Made by a program: the position numbers and the translations under genes
Notes under the pieces: model-generated
Database searches by the model: none
The model's input: the letters and a program-made list of their open reading frames with translations, nothing else
What the model was told of the DNA's origin: nothing
Part shown: piece after piece, positions 17,020 to 24,828 of the stretch
How the letters are laid out: every line of letters begins with the position of its first letter
How positions within the stretch are numbered: position 1 is the first letter of the stretch
Origin: Burkholderiales bacterium
Lineage (GTDB): Bacteria > Pseudomonadota > Gammaproteobacteria > Burkholderiales > Burkholderiaceae_F
Assembly (NCBI GenBank): GCA_016716275.1
Contig: JADJWR010000003.1
Location: 1,403,961-1,467,960 of the forward strand
Length of the DNA: 64,000 bases
Direction: 5' to 3'

Positions 17020-17274
17020 ATGAAAGCACTGACCAATCCGTCCGTCGAACCGCCCGCCCGGCTGTTCACCGTTTCCTTCGTCGCGCTCGGAACCATCCTC
17101 CGGCCGGCGGTCCGCCGTCGCGTGCAGGTGCTCGCGGCCACGAACCGCGGTGCCAAGCGCATCGTCAAGGTGCGCTATCCGCGCTCCTGCGACCTGTCCG
17201 CGTCGCTGGTGCCGCGGCCGCCCGCGCAGAAATGCTCGGCACGCGGCCAGAGAAACCTCTTCCAGCGACTCTGA
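17020..17274 (+). CDS. Small basic hypothetical protein of the element scar
   Basis: 84 aa. It starts with MKALTNPSVEPPARLFTVSFVALG and has a basic centre (RRRVQVLAATNRGAKRIVKV). The RBS is weak. Its location right after DUF932 and its natural composition suggest a real element-borne gene, but no family is recognised. After it the element ends and the next operon lies on the other strand. Confidence 0.4.
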   Translation: MKALTNPSVEPPARLFTVSFVALGTILRPAVRRRVQVLAATNRGAKRIVKVRYPRSCDLSASLVPRPPAQKCSARGQRNLFQRL

Positions 17275-17458
17275 TCGGTCGTCGCGGATTCCGCTCGAGC
17301 GGTGGGCGGCTTCGGCCGTCCACCCTCGGCGGCGGCACGGCGGGTCGGGCGGCGAAGGCGACGACCGCGCGCCCCTGCGCGATGCAGGACACGACTGCCG
17401 GCACTCTCGCGGGACGCCCCGGCGCCCCACCAGCCTCCCGATGCTCCGGCCACCGCTC

Positions 17459-18520
17459 TCAGCTGGCTGGCTGTGCAGCCCTTGCGCAGACGTCCAACAT
17501 GCAGTCGATCTCTTCATCCGCCGTTGCCCACGAGGTCACGAAGCGGTTGTGCCGCGGGTGAAGACGCCAGTCGCGCTGGAACTTGCAGCCCGCCGTTTCC
17601 AGTGCATCGCTCATCGAAGGTGGCATGGAAGCGAAGACCTCGTTGCCTTCGGTCGGGTGCACAAGCGAGACGCCGGCGATGCTCGAGAGGCCCTCGGCCA
17701 TGCGCAGGGCCGCGCGATTGGCGTGCTTCGCGTTAACCAGCCAGAGACCATCGTCCACGTAGGCCTGAACCTGCGCCGCGAGGAAGCGCGACTTCGGCGC
17801 GAAATGCCCGCTTCGCTTGCGAAGGAAGGCCAGGGAAGTGTTGTACTTCGGCGTGAACGCGACGATCGTCTCCGCGCCGAAGGATCCGTTCTTGGTCGTG
17901 CCCAGCGTAAGCACCTCGACGCCGGCCTTCCACGACAGTTCCGCAGGAGTGGCGCCGACGTGTGCCGCTGCATTGGCAAACCGCGCGCCGTCCATGTGCA
18001 CGCCGAGTCCCGACTTGCGCGCGACCTCCGTCAGCCCGGCGATGTCGTCCGGCCGGTACGCGGTCCCGGCCTCCGTGAGGTTGGTGAGACTGATGATCGA
18101 GGGCTGGATGGCGTGGACGACCCCGATCCGCGCCTCCCGCAGGTAGGTGGCCAGCGCCTCGCGCGACAGGCGTCCGTGCTCGCCCGGCAGGGCGATCTGC
18201 CGCGCGCCGGCACTGAACATCTCCGGCGCACCGCACTCGTCGGTCATCGTGTGCGCATCCCAGTGACAGAGGACCGACCCGTAAGGGGGCACCATCGCGC
18301 CGATCGCGATGGCGTTCGCCGCGGTCCCCGTCGACACGGTGAACGCCCAGAGCTGGTCCGTCTCGAACAGCCCCTTGAGCGACTCCAGCGCGCGCTCGGT
18401 CCACGGCTCGGCCTCGAAGTTCGTCGCGTAGCCTGCGTTCGCCTCGACCACGGCCTTGACGTAGGCCGGATGGACCGGCGAGGTGTTCTCCGAGCCGAAG
18501 TCCATGGGTACGGTCGCCAT
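17459..18520 (-). CDS. Threonine aldolase family PLP-dependent lyase
   Basis: 353 aa, full length for low-specificity L-threonine aldolase (fold type I). Visible landmarks are CHWDAHTMTDECGAPE near residue 85, the Asp of GVHMDGARFANA that holds the PLP ring nitrogen, and LGTTKNGSFGAE with the Schiff-base lysine. Family members cleave beta-hydroxy-alpha-amino acids to glycine and an aldehyde. It is the last gene of the nine-gene amino-acid operon, 15 bp after the DUF35 gene. The substrate need not be threonine given its partners. Confidence 0.85.
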   Translation of the reverse strand: MATVPMDFGSENTSPVHPAYVKAVVEANAGYATNFEAEPWTERALESLKGLFETDQLWAFTVSTGTAANAIAIGAMVPPYGSVLCHWDAHTMTDECGAPEMFSAGARQIALPGEHGRLSREALATYLREARIGVVHAIQPSIISLTNLTEAGTAYRPDDIAGLTEVARKSGLGVHMDGARFANAAAHVGATPAELSWKAGVEVLTLGTTKNGSFGAETIVAFTPKYNTSLAFLRKRSGHFAPKSRFLAAQVQAYVDDGLWLVNAKHANRAALRMAEGLSSIAGVSLVHPTEGNEVFASMPPSMSDALETAGCKFQRDWRLHPRHNRFVTSWATADEEIDCMLDVCARAAQPAS

Positions 18521-18535
18521 CTGCCCTCCCTCCGA

Positions 18536-18949
18536 TCAGTCGCTCGCCAACCGGAACCTGATCAGGCGACGGTCGGGACCGTGGTCGACGAACTCGGCGG
18601 CGACGGCGCGTCCGACCAGCGACACCCCCTCGGTCGGCGCGCCGGCGAGTTGCCCGTACAGCAGCGCTCCCCCGGCAAGTTCGACCGCTGCGAAGACGTA
18701 CGGCGCCTCGGCAGCGAACCCGTCGTGGTGAACACGGTGGACGGTGGTGTGCGAAACGATGCGGCCCTCGCCCGGCACCTCCTTCCACTCCATTTCGCCG
18801 CGATGACAGTAGGGACAGCACACGCGCGGGTAGAAGACCACCCGCCCGCATTGGCTGTTCAGGCAGTGCTGAAGCACGATCCGGCCGGCGTTGACACCTT
18901 CCCAGAACGGCCTGTTGACTTCGGTGACGCGCGGTTGCGGCTTGTTCAT
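18536..18949 (-). CDS. DUF35 OB-fold protein with zinc ribbon, partner of the thiolase-fold protein
   Basis: 137 aa. The N-terminal rubredoxin-like zinc ribbon has cysteines in QHCLNSQCGRVVFYPRVCCPYC (two pairs), followed by an OB-fold with GRIVSHTTVHRVHHDGF. DUF35 proteins bind acyl-CoA and assemble with thiolase-like proteins. In steroid side-chain degradation the DUF35 domain of ChsH2 is the partner of the Ltp2 aldolase. It lies 13 bp after the thiolase-fold gene, exactly the expected pairing. Confidence 0.88.
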   Translation of the reverse strand: MNKPQPRVTEVNRPFWEGVNAGRIVLQHCLNSQCGRVVFYPRVCCPYCHRGEMEWKEVPGEGRIVSHTTVHRVHHDGFAAEAPYVFAAVELAGGALLYGQLAGAPTEGVSLVGRAVAAEFVDHGPDRRLIRFRLASD

Positions 18950-18962
18950 CGGAGGCTCCGCT

Positions 18963-20123
18963 TCAGTTGATTCGCTCGAGGATCGCCGCGCTCGACGACA
19001 GGCCGCGCCCGTAGGCGACCATCCCGTAGCCGCAGACCGCGCCGCGGTTGCACTTGACCTGGCGCTTGCCCGCGCGGCCGAGCAGCTGCGTCACGCCTTC
19101 GACGAGTCCGATCATTCCGCCGGCCGCGCCCGCCTGGCCGGCGGACAGCTGGCCGCCGCCCGTGTTCACGGGAAAGGCGCCGTCCACCGAAATGTCGGTG
19201 TCGCGCACGAAGCGGTAGGCAGTGCCGGGCGAACAGATCTTCAGTCCCTCGAGCTGGATGAAGGACATCACCGGATAGTCGTCATAGACCTGGGCGAAGT
19301 GCAGGTCGCGCGGCCCGCAGCCGGCGCGCTCGTAGAGGCGGTCAGCGAACCCTTCCCATCCGCCCGGCAGCCGGTAAGGATCGTTCGCCGGGTAGTTGTG
19401 GATCTCCTCGGCGGCGAGGATCCGCAGGCTCGGCCCCTTCAGCGCACGGGCCACCTTTTCGGAAGCGAGCACGATGGCGTCGCCGCCCACGCAGGGCAGC
19501 ACGCAGTCGTACAGCCGCAGCGGATCGGCGATCTGCCGGGCGCTCAGGTACGCCTCCATCGTCAGCGCTTCCTTGAAGATCGCGTTCGGATTGCGCAGCG
19601 CGTTCCTGCGCAGCGCGATACAGAAGCGGCCGAAGTCCTCGCGCGTCGCGCCGTTCCGCTCCATGTACAGGCGCGTGTGCAGGGCGAACATGCCGTTCGC
19701 CCCGCCGAATCCCTGCGGCGACATGTAGTCGCGCACCGAGCCGTTGAAGTGGTCGAGCGTCTCGTTGTGGGATGCCACGTCGAAGGAATCGGCCGCGGCA
19801 CAGACGGCGACGTCGCAGGCGCCGTCGCGTATCGCCCGGGCGGCGTGCGTCATGCTGATCACGCCGGAGGCGCCGCCGTACAGGCCCTGGAACAGGAACC
19901 TCGCCTCGATGCCGACGTGCTCCGCAAACGTGGAAACGTTGTCCGGCGGCAACAGGAACGAAGTCACCGCCAGACCGTTCACCTGGTCCCACCACAGGCC
20001 GGCATCGCGCAGCGCGGCCGATCCAGCTTCGTAGAGCAGGCGCTGTACGCCGTGCGGAGACCGCTTGGCATAAGGGGTCTGGCCGGCGCCCACGATCCGT
20101 ACGCCTTCGAACAAGGTACTCAT
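18963..20123 (-). CDS. Thiolase-fold (SCP-x/Ltp-type) protein lacking thiolase catalytic residues
   Basis: 386 aa. It has the thiolase-superfamily layout from GVRIVGAGQTPYAKR to the C-terminal CGYGMVAYGRG. The nucleophilic Cys position is replaced (LYGGASGVISM), and the C-terminal NTGGGQLSAGQAGAAGG lacks the His of the usual GHPxGATG. It therefore should not be a thiolase. Ltp-type aldolases also lack these residues and work with a DUF35 protein, which is the next gene. I infer a retro-aldol or acyl-CoA-binding role. It starts 1 bp after the CoA-transferase stop. Confidence 0.82.
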   Translation of the reverse strand: MSTLFEGVRIVGAGQTPYAKRSPHGVQRLLYEAGSAALRDAGLWWDQVNGLAVTSFLLPPDNVSTFAEHVGIEARFLFQGLYGGASGVISMTHAARAIRDGACDVAVCAAADSFDVASHNETLDHFNGSVRDYMSPQGFGGANGMFALHTRLYMERNGATREDFGRFCIALRRNALRNPNAIFKEALTMEAYLSARQIADPLRLYDCVLPCVGGDAIVLASEKVARALKGPSLRILAAEEIHNYPANDPYRLPGGWEGFADRLYERAGCGPRDLHFAQVYDDYPVMSFIQLEGLKICSPGTAYRFVRDTDISVDGAFPVNTGGGQLSAGQAGAAGGMIGLVEGVTQLLGRAGKRQVKCNRGAVCGYGMVAYGRGLSSSAAILERIN

Positions 20124-20124
20124 C

Positions 20125-21366
20125 TCAGATCACTCCTCGGCTCTTCAGCTCGGCAAAGCGCTGCTCGGACAGTCCTAGCTCGCCGACGTAGACGACGTGG
20201 TTGTCCGCCCCGAGGGCACGTCCGGCGTGACGCACCTCGCCCGGCGTCTCCTTGAACTTCGGAACCACGCTCTGCATCCTGACCGCGCCGAAGTCGTCGT
20301 CCTCGGCCTCGACGATGTTCTGGCGCGCCCGGTAGTGCGGATCCGCGAAGATGTCGCGAATGTCGAGCACCGGCCCCGCCACGACGTCCGCCTGCTCGAA
20401 CAGGGCCATGATCTCGCTGGCGCTGCGCTTCTCGAACCACTGGGAAATCAGGGTGTCGAGCGCGACGTCGTTCTCGCACCGGGAAGCGTTGTCGACGAAG
20501 CGCAGATCGTCGATCAGCTCGGGCATGTCCATCGCCCTGGCGAGCCGCTCGAAGGTGCGCTGCGAGCTCGCCGAGATGCCGATCCAGCGATCGTCGCTGG
20601 TGCGATACGTGTTGCGCGGCGAGTCCTCCGCCAGCCGGTTGCCCTGCCGCTTCTTGACGATGCCGAGCTGGTCGAAGCCTATGACCTGCGCCTCGACGAG
20701 CCGGAACAGCGGCTCGTACAGGCTCACGTCGATCTCCTGCCCTCGCCCACCGTTGTGGTCGCGGTTGTAGACGGCGAACATCGCGGCCATCGCCGCGAAC
20801 GTGGAAGCCACCGAGTCGGCCATCGGAAAGCCGGGAAGCGTCGGCGGTCGGTCGGGAAAGCCGGTGAACGACGGGATGCCCGAGAAAGCCTCGGCGATCG
20901 TGCCGTAGCCGCCACGCTTCGCATACGGCCCGCTCTGGCCGAAGCCGGAGACGCGCACCAGCACCAGCCCCGGATTGATCTTCGCGAGCTCCTCGTAACC
21001 CAGGCCCCAGCGCTCGAAGGTACCGGGACGGTAGTTCTCGATGACGATGTCGGCCGTGCGCGCCAGCGTGCGGAAGATCTCCTGACCCTCGGGCGACGAG
21101 AGAGAGAGCGTGATCAGGCGCTTGTTGCGGCCGATCACCTTCCACCACAGCGAGCGCCCCTCCTTCAGCGGCGCCCAATGGCGTATCGAATCGCCGACGC
21201 CCGGCATCTCGATCTTGACCACGTCGGCACCGAAGTCGGCGAGCTGGGTGGCCGCCAGCGGGCCGGCGATCATCGTGCCGGCGTCGATGACACGCAGTCC
21301 CTGCAGCGGGCCCGCCCGTTTCAGTTGGTTGCGGCGTTCAGGAGCCGCAGCGGCTTGCTGTTTCAT
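20125..21366 (-). CDS. CaiB/BaiF (class III) CoA-transferase
   Basis: 413 aa from ATG 21366, where the family sequence begins; upstream residues are filler. Landmarks are GLRVIDAGTMIAGPLAATQLADFGADVVKIE, the NYRPGTFERWGLGYEEL block, and GFPMADSVASTFAAMAAMFA containing the catalytic Asp that forms the aspartyl-CoA anhydride. The C-terminal domain has VVAGPVLDIRDIFADPHYRAR. The family moves CoA between carboxylic acids. In this operon it would activate an acid derived from the imported amino acid. The gene is 20 bp after the racemase-like gene. Confidence 0.92.
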   Translation of the reverse strand: MKQQAAAAPERRNQLKRAGPLQGLRVIDAGTMIAGPLAATQLADFGADVVKIEMPGVGDSIRHWAPLKEGRSLWWKVIGRNKRLITLSLSSPEGQEIFRTLARTADIVIENYRPGTFERWGLGYEELAKINPGLVLVRVSGFGQSGPYAKRGGYGTIAEAFSGIPSFTGFPDRPPTLPGFPMADSVASTFAAMAAMFAVYNRDHNGGRGQEIDVSLYEPLFRLVEAQVIGFDQLGIVKKRQGNRLAEDSPRNTYRTSDDRWIGISASSQRTFERLARAMDMPELIDDLRFVDNASRCENDVALDTLISQWFEKRSASEIMALFEQADVVAGPVLDIRDIFADPHYRARQNIVEAEDDDFGAVRMQSVVPKFKETPGEVRHAGRALGADNHVVYVGELGLSEQRFAELKSRGVI

Positions 21367-21386
21367 TCTCAGGGATCTCCGTTCCG

Positions 21387-22544
21387 TCAGGTCACACCGT
21401 GGGCCGGTTGAAGCCGGGACCGTGGCACGCGCGCGAGATGACGCGGCATCGCGCCGAGCAGATGCAGCGGGTCCCGCCCCGTCCATTGCGCGAGTTCATC
21501 CATTGCAAGGCGTTCGCCCTCCTGCTCTCCCAGCAGCACCACTTCGTCGCCGTAGCGGGCATCGGCAACGTCAGTGAGGTCGACACGGACGTGCTCGAAG
21601 TGCGAGGGAGGCAGCAGCCTCGCCCGCTTGCCGCGCACCAGCACCGTCGCCGAATCCGGCATCCGGCGCGGCAGCCCGTCGCCCCAGCCGACCGGAATCA
21701 CGCCGATCCGCTGCTGCGCGCGCAGCGCGAACGGCGCGCCATGTGGCACCACATCGTCCGGCTCGACCTCCTTCACGAGGAGCAGCCGCGCGTGCCAGCC
21801 AACCAGCGCCGGGCGCAGGTCGATGCGCCGCTGCACCCCCGGGAAGCCGAGCCCGAACAGGGCGCGTCCGGGATCGACCGCCTCGAGATCCATATACGGG
21901 AACTGCAGCAGCGCGGCCGTGCCGGAAACCATGCGCACCGCAATCCGCAGGCCCTCGGCGGTCATCGCGGCGACCGCCCGGCCGAAGTTGTCGAACTGCC
22001 ACTGCGCGTATTCCTGCATCGCCGCCGGGTCGGGAAGGTGAAGGTGTGCATAGGCGCCCGCGACGCGCAGCTTCGGCAGCGTGCGCAGCGCCTGGGCCAG
22101 CCGGCCGGCCTCGCGCGGCAGCACGCCGGCGCGAAGCGCGCCGACGTCGACCTTGACGAACGCGTCGATCGTGCCGCCGGCCGCCGCGTGCCACGCCCGC
22201 GCCTCTTCCATGCTCGAAACCGTGATCGCCAGCCGCTCGCGCTCGACCGCCGGCGCGGCGTCCGGCAGGCAGTTCGGATACAGCAGGATCTCCTGCGACG
22301 AGCAGCCGGCCCTGCGGATCTCCAGCGCGTCCTCGACAGCCCCCACCGCAAAAGCATCGACGCCCGCCGCGGCGAGTGCGGGCGCCACGAAGCGGATGCC
22401 GATCCCGTACGCGTCGCCCTTCAGGCAGGCGAAGAGCCGGCAGCCGGGCGACAGCGCCGACCGGATGGCGTGCGCGTTGTGGACGACGGCGTCGAGGTCG
22501 AAGACGACCTCGACCGCCCACCCCGCGGCTGGCGGCGCGCTCAC
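21387..22544 (-). CDS. Alanine racemase-like fold III PLP protein with Trp in place of the catalytic Tyr
   Basis: 385 aa from GTG 22544, overlapping the ATPase gene stop as GTGA. The PLP lysine is K42 in CLKGDAYGIG. The barrel and C-terminal beta domain follow the Alr layout, including VSGTAALLQFPYMDLEAVDPGRALFG. In alanine racemases the second catalytic base is the Tyr of GYxDG; here the motif reads VPVGWGDGLPRR, so Tyr is Trp (residue 287, codon 21684-21686). It may therefore be a one-base epimerase, a decarboxylase/aldolase-like enzyme, or have lost racemase activity. Coupling to an amino-acid importer points to work on an imported amino acid. Confidence 0.82.
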   Translation of the reverse strand: MSAPPAAGWAVEVVFDLDAVVHNAHAIRSALSPGCRLFACLKGDAYGIGIRFVAPALAAAGVDAFAVGAVEDALEIRRAGCSSQEILLYPNCLPDAAPAVERERLAITVSSMEEARAWHAAAGGTIDAFVKVDVGALRAGVLPREAGRLAQALRTLPKLRVAGAYAHLHLPDPAAMQEYAQWQFDNFGRAVAAMTAEGLRIAVRMVSGTAALLQFPYMDLEAVDPGRALFGLGFPGVQRRIDLRPALVGWHARLLLVKEVEPDDVVPHGAPFALRAQQRIGVIPVGWGDGLPRRMPDSATVLVRGKRARLLPPSHFEHVRVDLTDVADARYGDEVVLLGEQEGERLAMDELAQWTGRDPLHLLGAMPRHLARVPRSRLQPAHGVT

Positions 22545-23347
22545 AGCTGGTAGCCCTGCTTGAATCGCTTCAGGAAGGATTGCAGCCGCGGTGATTCGGG
22601 ATTCTCGAACAGCTGCCCCGGCGCGCCCTGCTCGACGATCTGGCCCTCGGCCATGAAGATCACCCGATCGGCGAAGGCACGCGCGAAGGCCATTTCGTGA
22701 GTGACGATCATCATCGTCATCCCGTCCTGCACGAGCTGGCGCATCACGTCGAGGACTTCGCCGACCAGTTCCGGATCCAGCGCCGAGGTGACCTCGTCGA
22801 ACAGCATGGCCTTCGGCTGCATCGCCAGTGCGCGCGCGATCGCCACCCGCTGCTGCTGCCCCCCGGAAAGCTGTCCCGGGAAGGCGCCGGCCTTCTCCGC
22901 CAACCCGACCCGCGCCAGCAGCGACTCGGCCAGTTCCTCCGCCTGCTTGCGGGGCACGCCGAGCGCCTTGACCGGCCCGAGGGCGACGTTCCTCAGAACG
23001 GACATGTGCGGGAACAGGTTGAAGCTCTGGAAGACCATGCCCACCTGCGCCCGCATCCTCGCGATGTCGGCCTCGGAACGGCGCACACGCCGCCCGCCGC
23101 CGTTCTCCGAGTAACCCATCGCCTCGCCGCCGATGGTGATCTCGCCCTCCTGGAACTCCTCGAGCAGGTTGATGCAGCGAAGCAGCGTCGTCTTGCCGGA
23201 TCCGCTCGGGCCGATGACCACCACCGCCTCGCCCCTGCGTACGTCGGTGGTGATGCGGTTGAGGACCTGATGGCTGCCGAACCACTTCGACACGCCACGG
23301 ACGGCGATTTCGCTTTCGGCGGAGGAATTGGGCCGCTCAGTGGACAT
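22541..23347 (-). CDS. Polar amino acid ABC transporter ATP-binding protein (GlnQ/HisP type)
   Basis: 268 aa. Walker A GPSGSGKTTLLRCIN, the PAAT-specific VGMVFQSFNLFPHMSVLRNV, signature LSGGQQQRVAIARAL, Walker B MLFDEVTSALDPELVGEVL and the H-loop IVTHEM are all intact. There is a small insertion around residue 85 (GYSENGGGRRVRRSEADIARM), as seen in some relatives. It drives the two permeases upstream. Confidence 0.94.
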   Translation of the reverse strand: MSTERPNSSAESEIAVRGVSKWFGSHQVLNRITTDVRRGEAVVVIGPSGSGKTTLLRCINLLEEFQEGEITIGGEAMGYSENGGGRRVRRSEADIARMRAQVGMVFQSFNLFPHMSVLRNVALGPVKALGVPRKQAEELAESLLARVGLAEKAGAFPGQLSGGQQQRVAIARALAMQPKAMLFDEVTSALDPELVGEVLDVMRQLVQDGMTMMIVTHEMAFARAFADRVIFMAEGQIVEQGAPGQLFENPESPRLQSFLKRFKQGYQL

Positions 23348-23981
23348 AGTTCACGCGCCGCTCCAGGCGTTGGCCGATCCGTGACAGGAGGAAGCAGATG
23401 ACGAAGTACACGCACGCCACCGCGCCGAAGATCAGGAACGGTGCCAGCGTCCGCTCGACGATCTGCTTGCCGACGTAGGTCACGTCGGCCAGGCCGATGA
23501 TCGCCACCAGCGAAGTCCCCTTCACGACCATGATGCAGGTGTTGATGAACGGGGGACCGGCGACGCGCGCCGCCTGCTGGACGATGATCTCCAGCAGGAT
23601 CTGGCGCGTGGTCAGGCCGACGGCGCGCCCCGCCTCCCACTGACCGCGCGGCACCGAGAGCACCGCGCCGCGGAACACCTCGGTCTTGAAGGCGCCGAAG
23701 TACACGCCGATCACGAGAATCCCGCCGCTCGTGGCCTCGATGTCCATGCCGGCGTAGGGCAAGGCGTAGTACATGGCGAACAGCAGGACCAGGAGCGGCA
23801 CGCCACGCACGATGTAGAGGTACGCCTCGACCAGCAGGCGCAACACGACGCCGCCGTAGAGCTGCGCCAGCGCGCAGACGAGGCCAAGCAGGGTGGCCGC
23901 CACGATGGACGCGGCGGCGAGGTAGAGCGTCACGCCGGCGCCGCGCGCGAGCAGGGGAAGGCTGGAGATGAGCAGTTCCAT
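23337..23981 (-). CDS. Polar amino acid ABC transporter permease (second)
   Basis: 214 aa with five or so membrane helices. The HisM/HisQ-type signature is VLSVPRGQWEAGRAVGLTTRQIL, the EAA loop contacting the ATPase, preceded by YLYIVRGVPLLVLLFAMYY. The start overlaps the upstream permease stop by one base (TGATG), so they are translated in step and should form a heterodimer. Confidence 0.93.
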   Translation of the reverse strand: MELLISSLPLLARGAGVTLYLAAASIVAATLLGLVCALAQLYGGVVLRLLVEAYLYIVRGVPLLVLLFAMYYALPYAGMDIEATSGGILVIGVYFGAFKTEVFRGAVLSVPRGQWEAGRAVGLTTRQILLEIIVQQAARVAGPPFINTCIMVVKGTSLVAIIGLADVTYVGKQIVERTLAPFLIFGAVACVYFVICFLLSRIGQRLERRVNYVH

Positions 23982-24634
23982 CAGACGATCCTCAACCGCC
24001 GTTCCAGCAGCCGCATCAGACCGGCGAACGCCGCGGTGATCACGATGTAGAGAATCGCCAGGGCAAGGAAGATCTCGAAGACGGCCGCCGTGCGGTCAGC
24101 GAGCAGCCGCGCCTGAAAGGTCATCTCGGCCACCGCGATCGACGCCACCAGCGAGGTGTCCTTGATGATGAGCACGCCCTGGTTGGACAGCGGCGGAATC
24201 ACCCTGCGGATGGCCTGCGGCAGCACGACGATCCGGAACGCGGCGCCTGGGGTCAGTCCCAGTGCGAGTCCGGCCTCGGCCTGTCGCTGCGACACGGCGC
24301 GGATTCCCCCGCGGTAGATCTCCGCAACGTAGGCACCGTTCTGCAGGACCAGCGCGAGCAGCCCGGCGGTGAAACCGGAAAGCGGGTAGCCGAGCACCCC
24401 CGAGCCGAAGAATATGAAGAACATCTGCACCAGCACCGGCGTGTTCCTGACCACCTCGACGTAGCCGCGCGCCAGCAGCACGACCGGGCGCCGGCGTGCC
24501 AGCAGTCCCATGACGACCGGAACGCCCCACAAGGCAGCCAGCACAATGGCCGGCAAGGCGAGCGCCAATGTCGTCCACAGCCCCTCCGCGAGGATGGGGA
24601 AGCTTCGCGCGAAGAACGCAAAGTCGAAGTTCAT
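23981..24634 (-). CDS. Polar amino acid ABC transporter permease (first)
   Basis: 217 aa with five or so membrane helices. It has EVVRNTPVLVQMFFIFFG and the EAA loop AVSQRQAEAGLALGLTPGAAF, followed by VVLPQAIRRVIPPL. The gene starts 194 bp after the substrate-binding protein. That gap holds a stem-loop that probably lowers permease expression relative to the binding protein. Confidence 0.93.
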   Translation of the reverse strand: MNFDFAFFARSFPILAEGLWTTLALALPAIVLAALWGVPVVMGLLARRRPVVLLARGYVEVVRNTPVLVQMFFIFFGSGVLGYPLSGFTAGLLALVLQNGAYVAEIYRGGIRAVSQRQAEAGLALGLTPGAAFRIVVLPQAIRRVIPPLSNQGVLIIKDTSLVASIAVAEMTFQARLLADRTAAVFEIFLALAILYIVITAAFAGLMRLLERRLRIV

Positions 24635-24783
24635 CGGACTCGTGGCCGGCGCAAACGCAACCGCGGTGACCGGGGTCGCTTTGCAGTCTCAGGGAAGCGT
24701 CCGGCGCCAAGCCCGCGCGGAGGTGTGCGCCAGAGCCGCACTGCCTCGCGACGGACGCGGGCGCAGACGGCCTGCCGGCAGGA

Positions 24784-24804
24784 ACCGGCGCAGCACACGC
24801 CGGT
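24784..24804 (-). promoter_or_regulatory. Intercistronic stem-loop between binding-protein and permease genes
   Basis: ACCGGCG-N7-CGCCGGT is a perfect 7 bp inverted repeat 24 bp after the binding-protein stop. Hairpins at this point commonly protect the upstream mRNA or cause partial termination, which gives more binding protein than permease. The role here is inferred. Confidence 0.45.
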
Positions 24805-24828
24805 CCTGCCCTAGCGGCAGCGAGCCCG

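Noticed and set aside
14478..17168. 896-codon open frame on the minus strand
   Set aside because: It lies antisense to the primase and DUF932 genes, which have clear domains. Its product is Arg/Ala/Val/Gly-rich with no motif, as expected from the third-position GC bias of the real genes.
18963..20123. Acetyl-CoA acetyltransferase (true thiolase)
   Set aside because: The nucleophilic Cys and catalytic His positions are replaced, and a DUF35 gene is adjacent, so an Ltp-type role is preferred.
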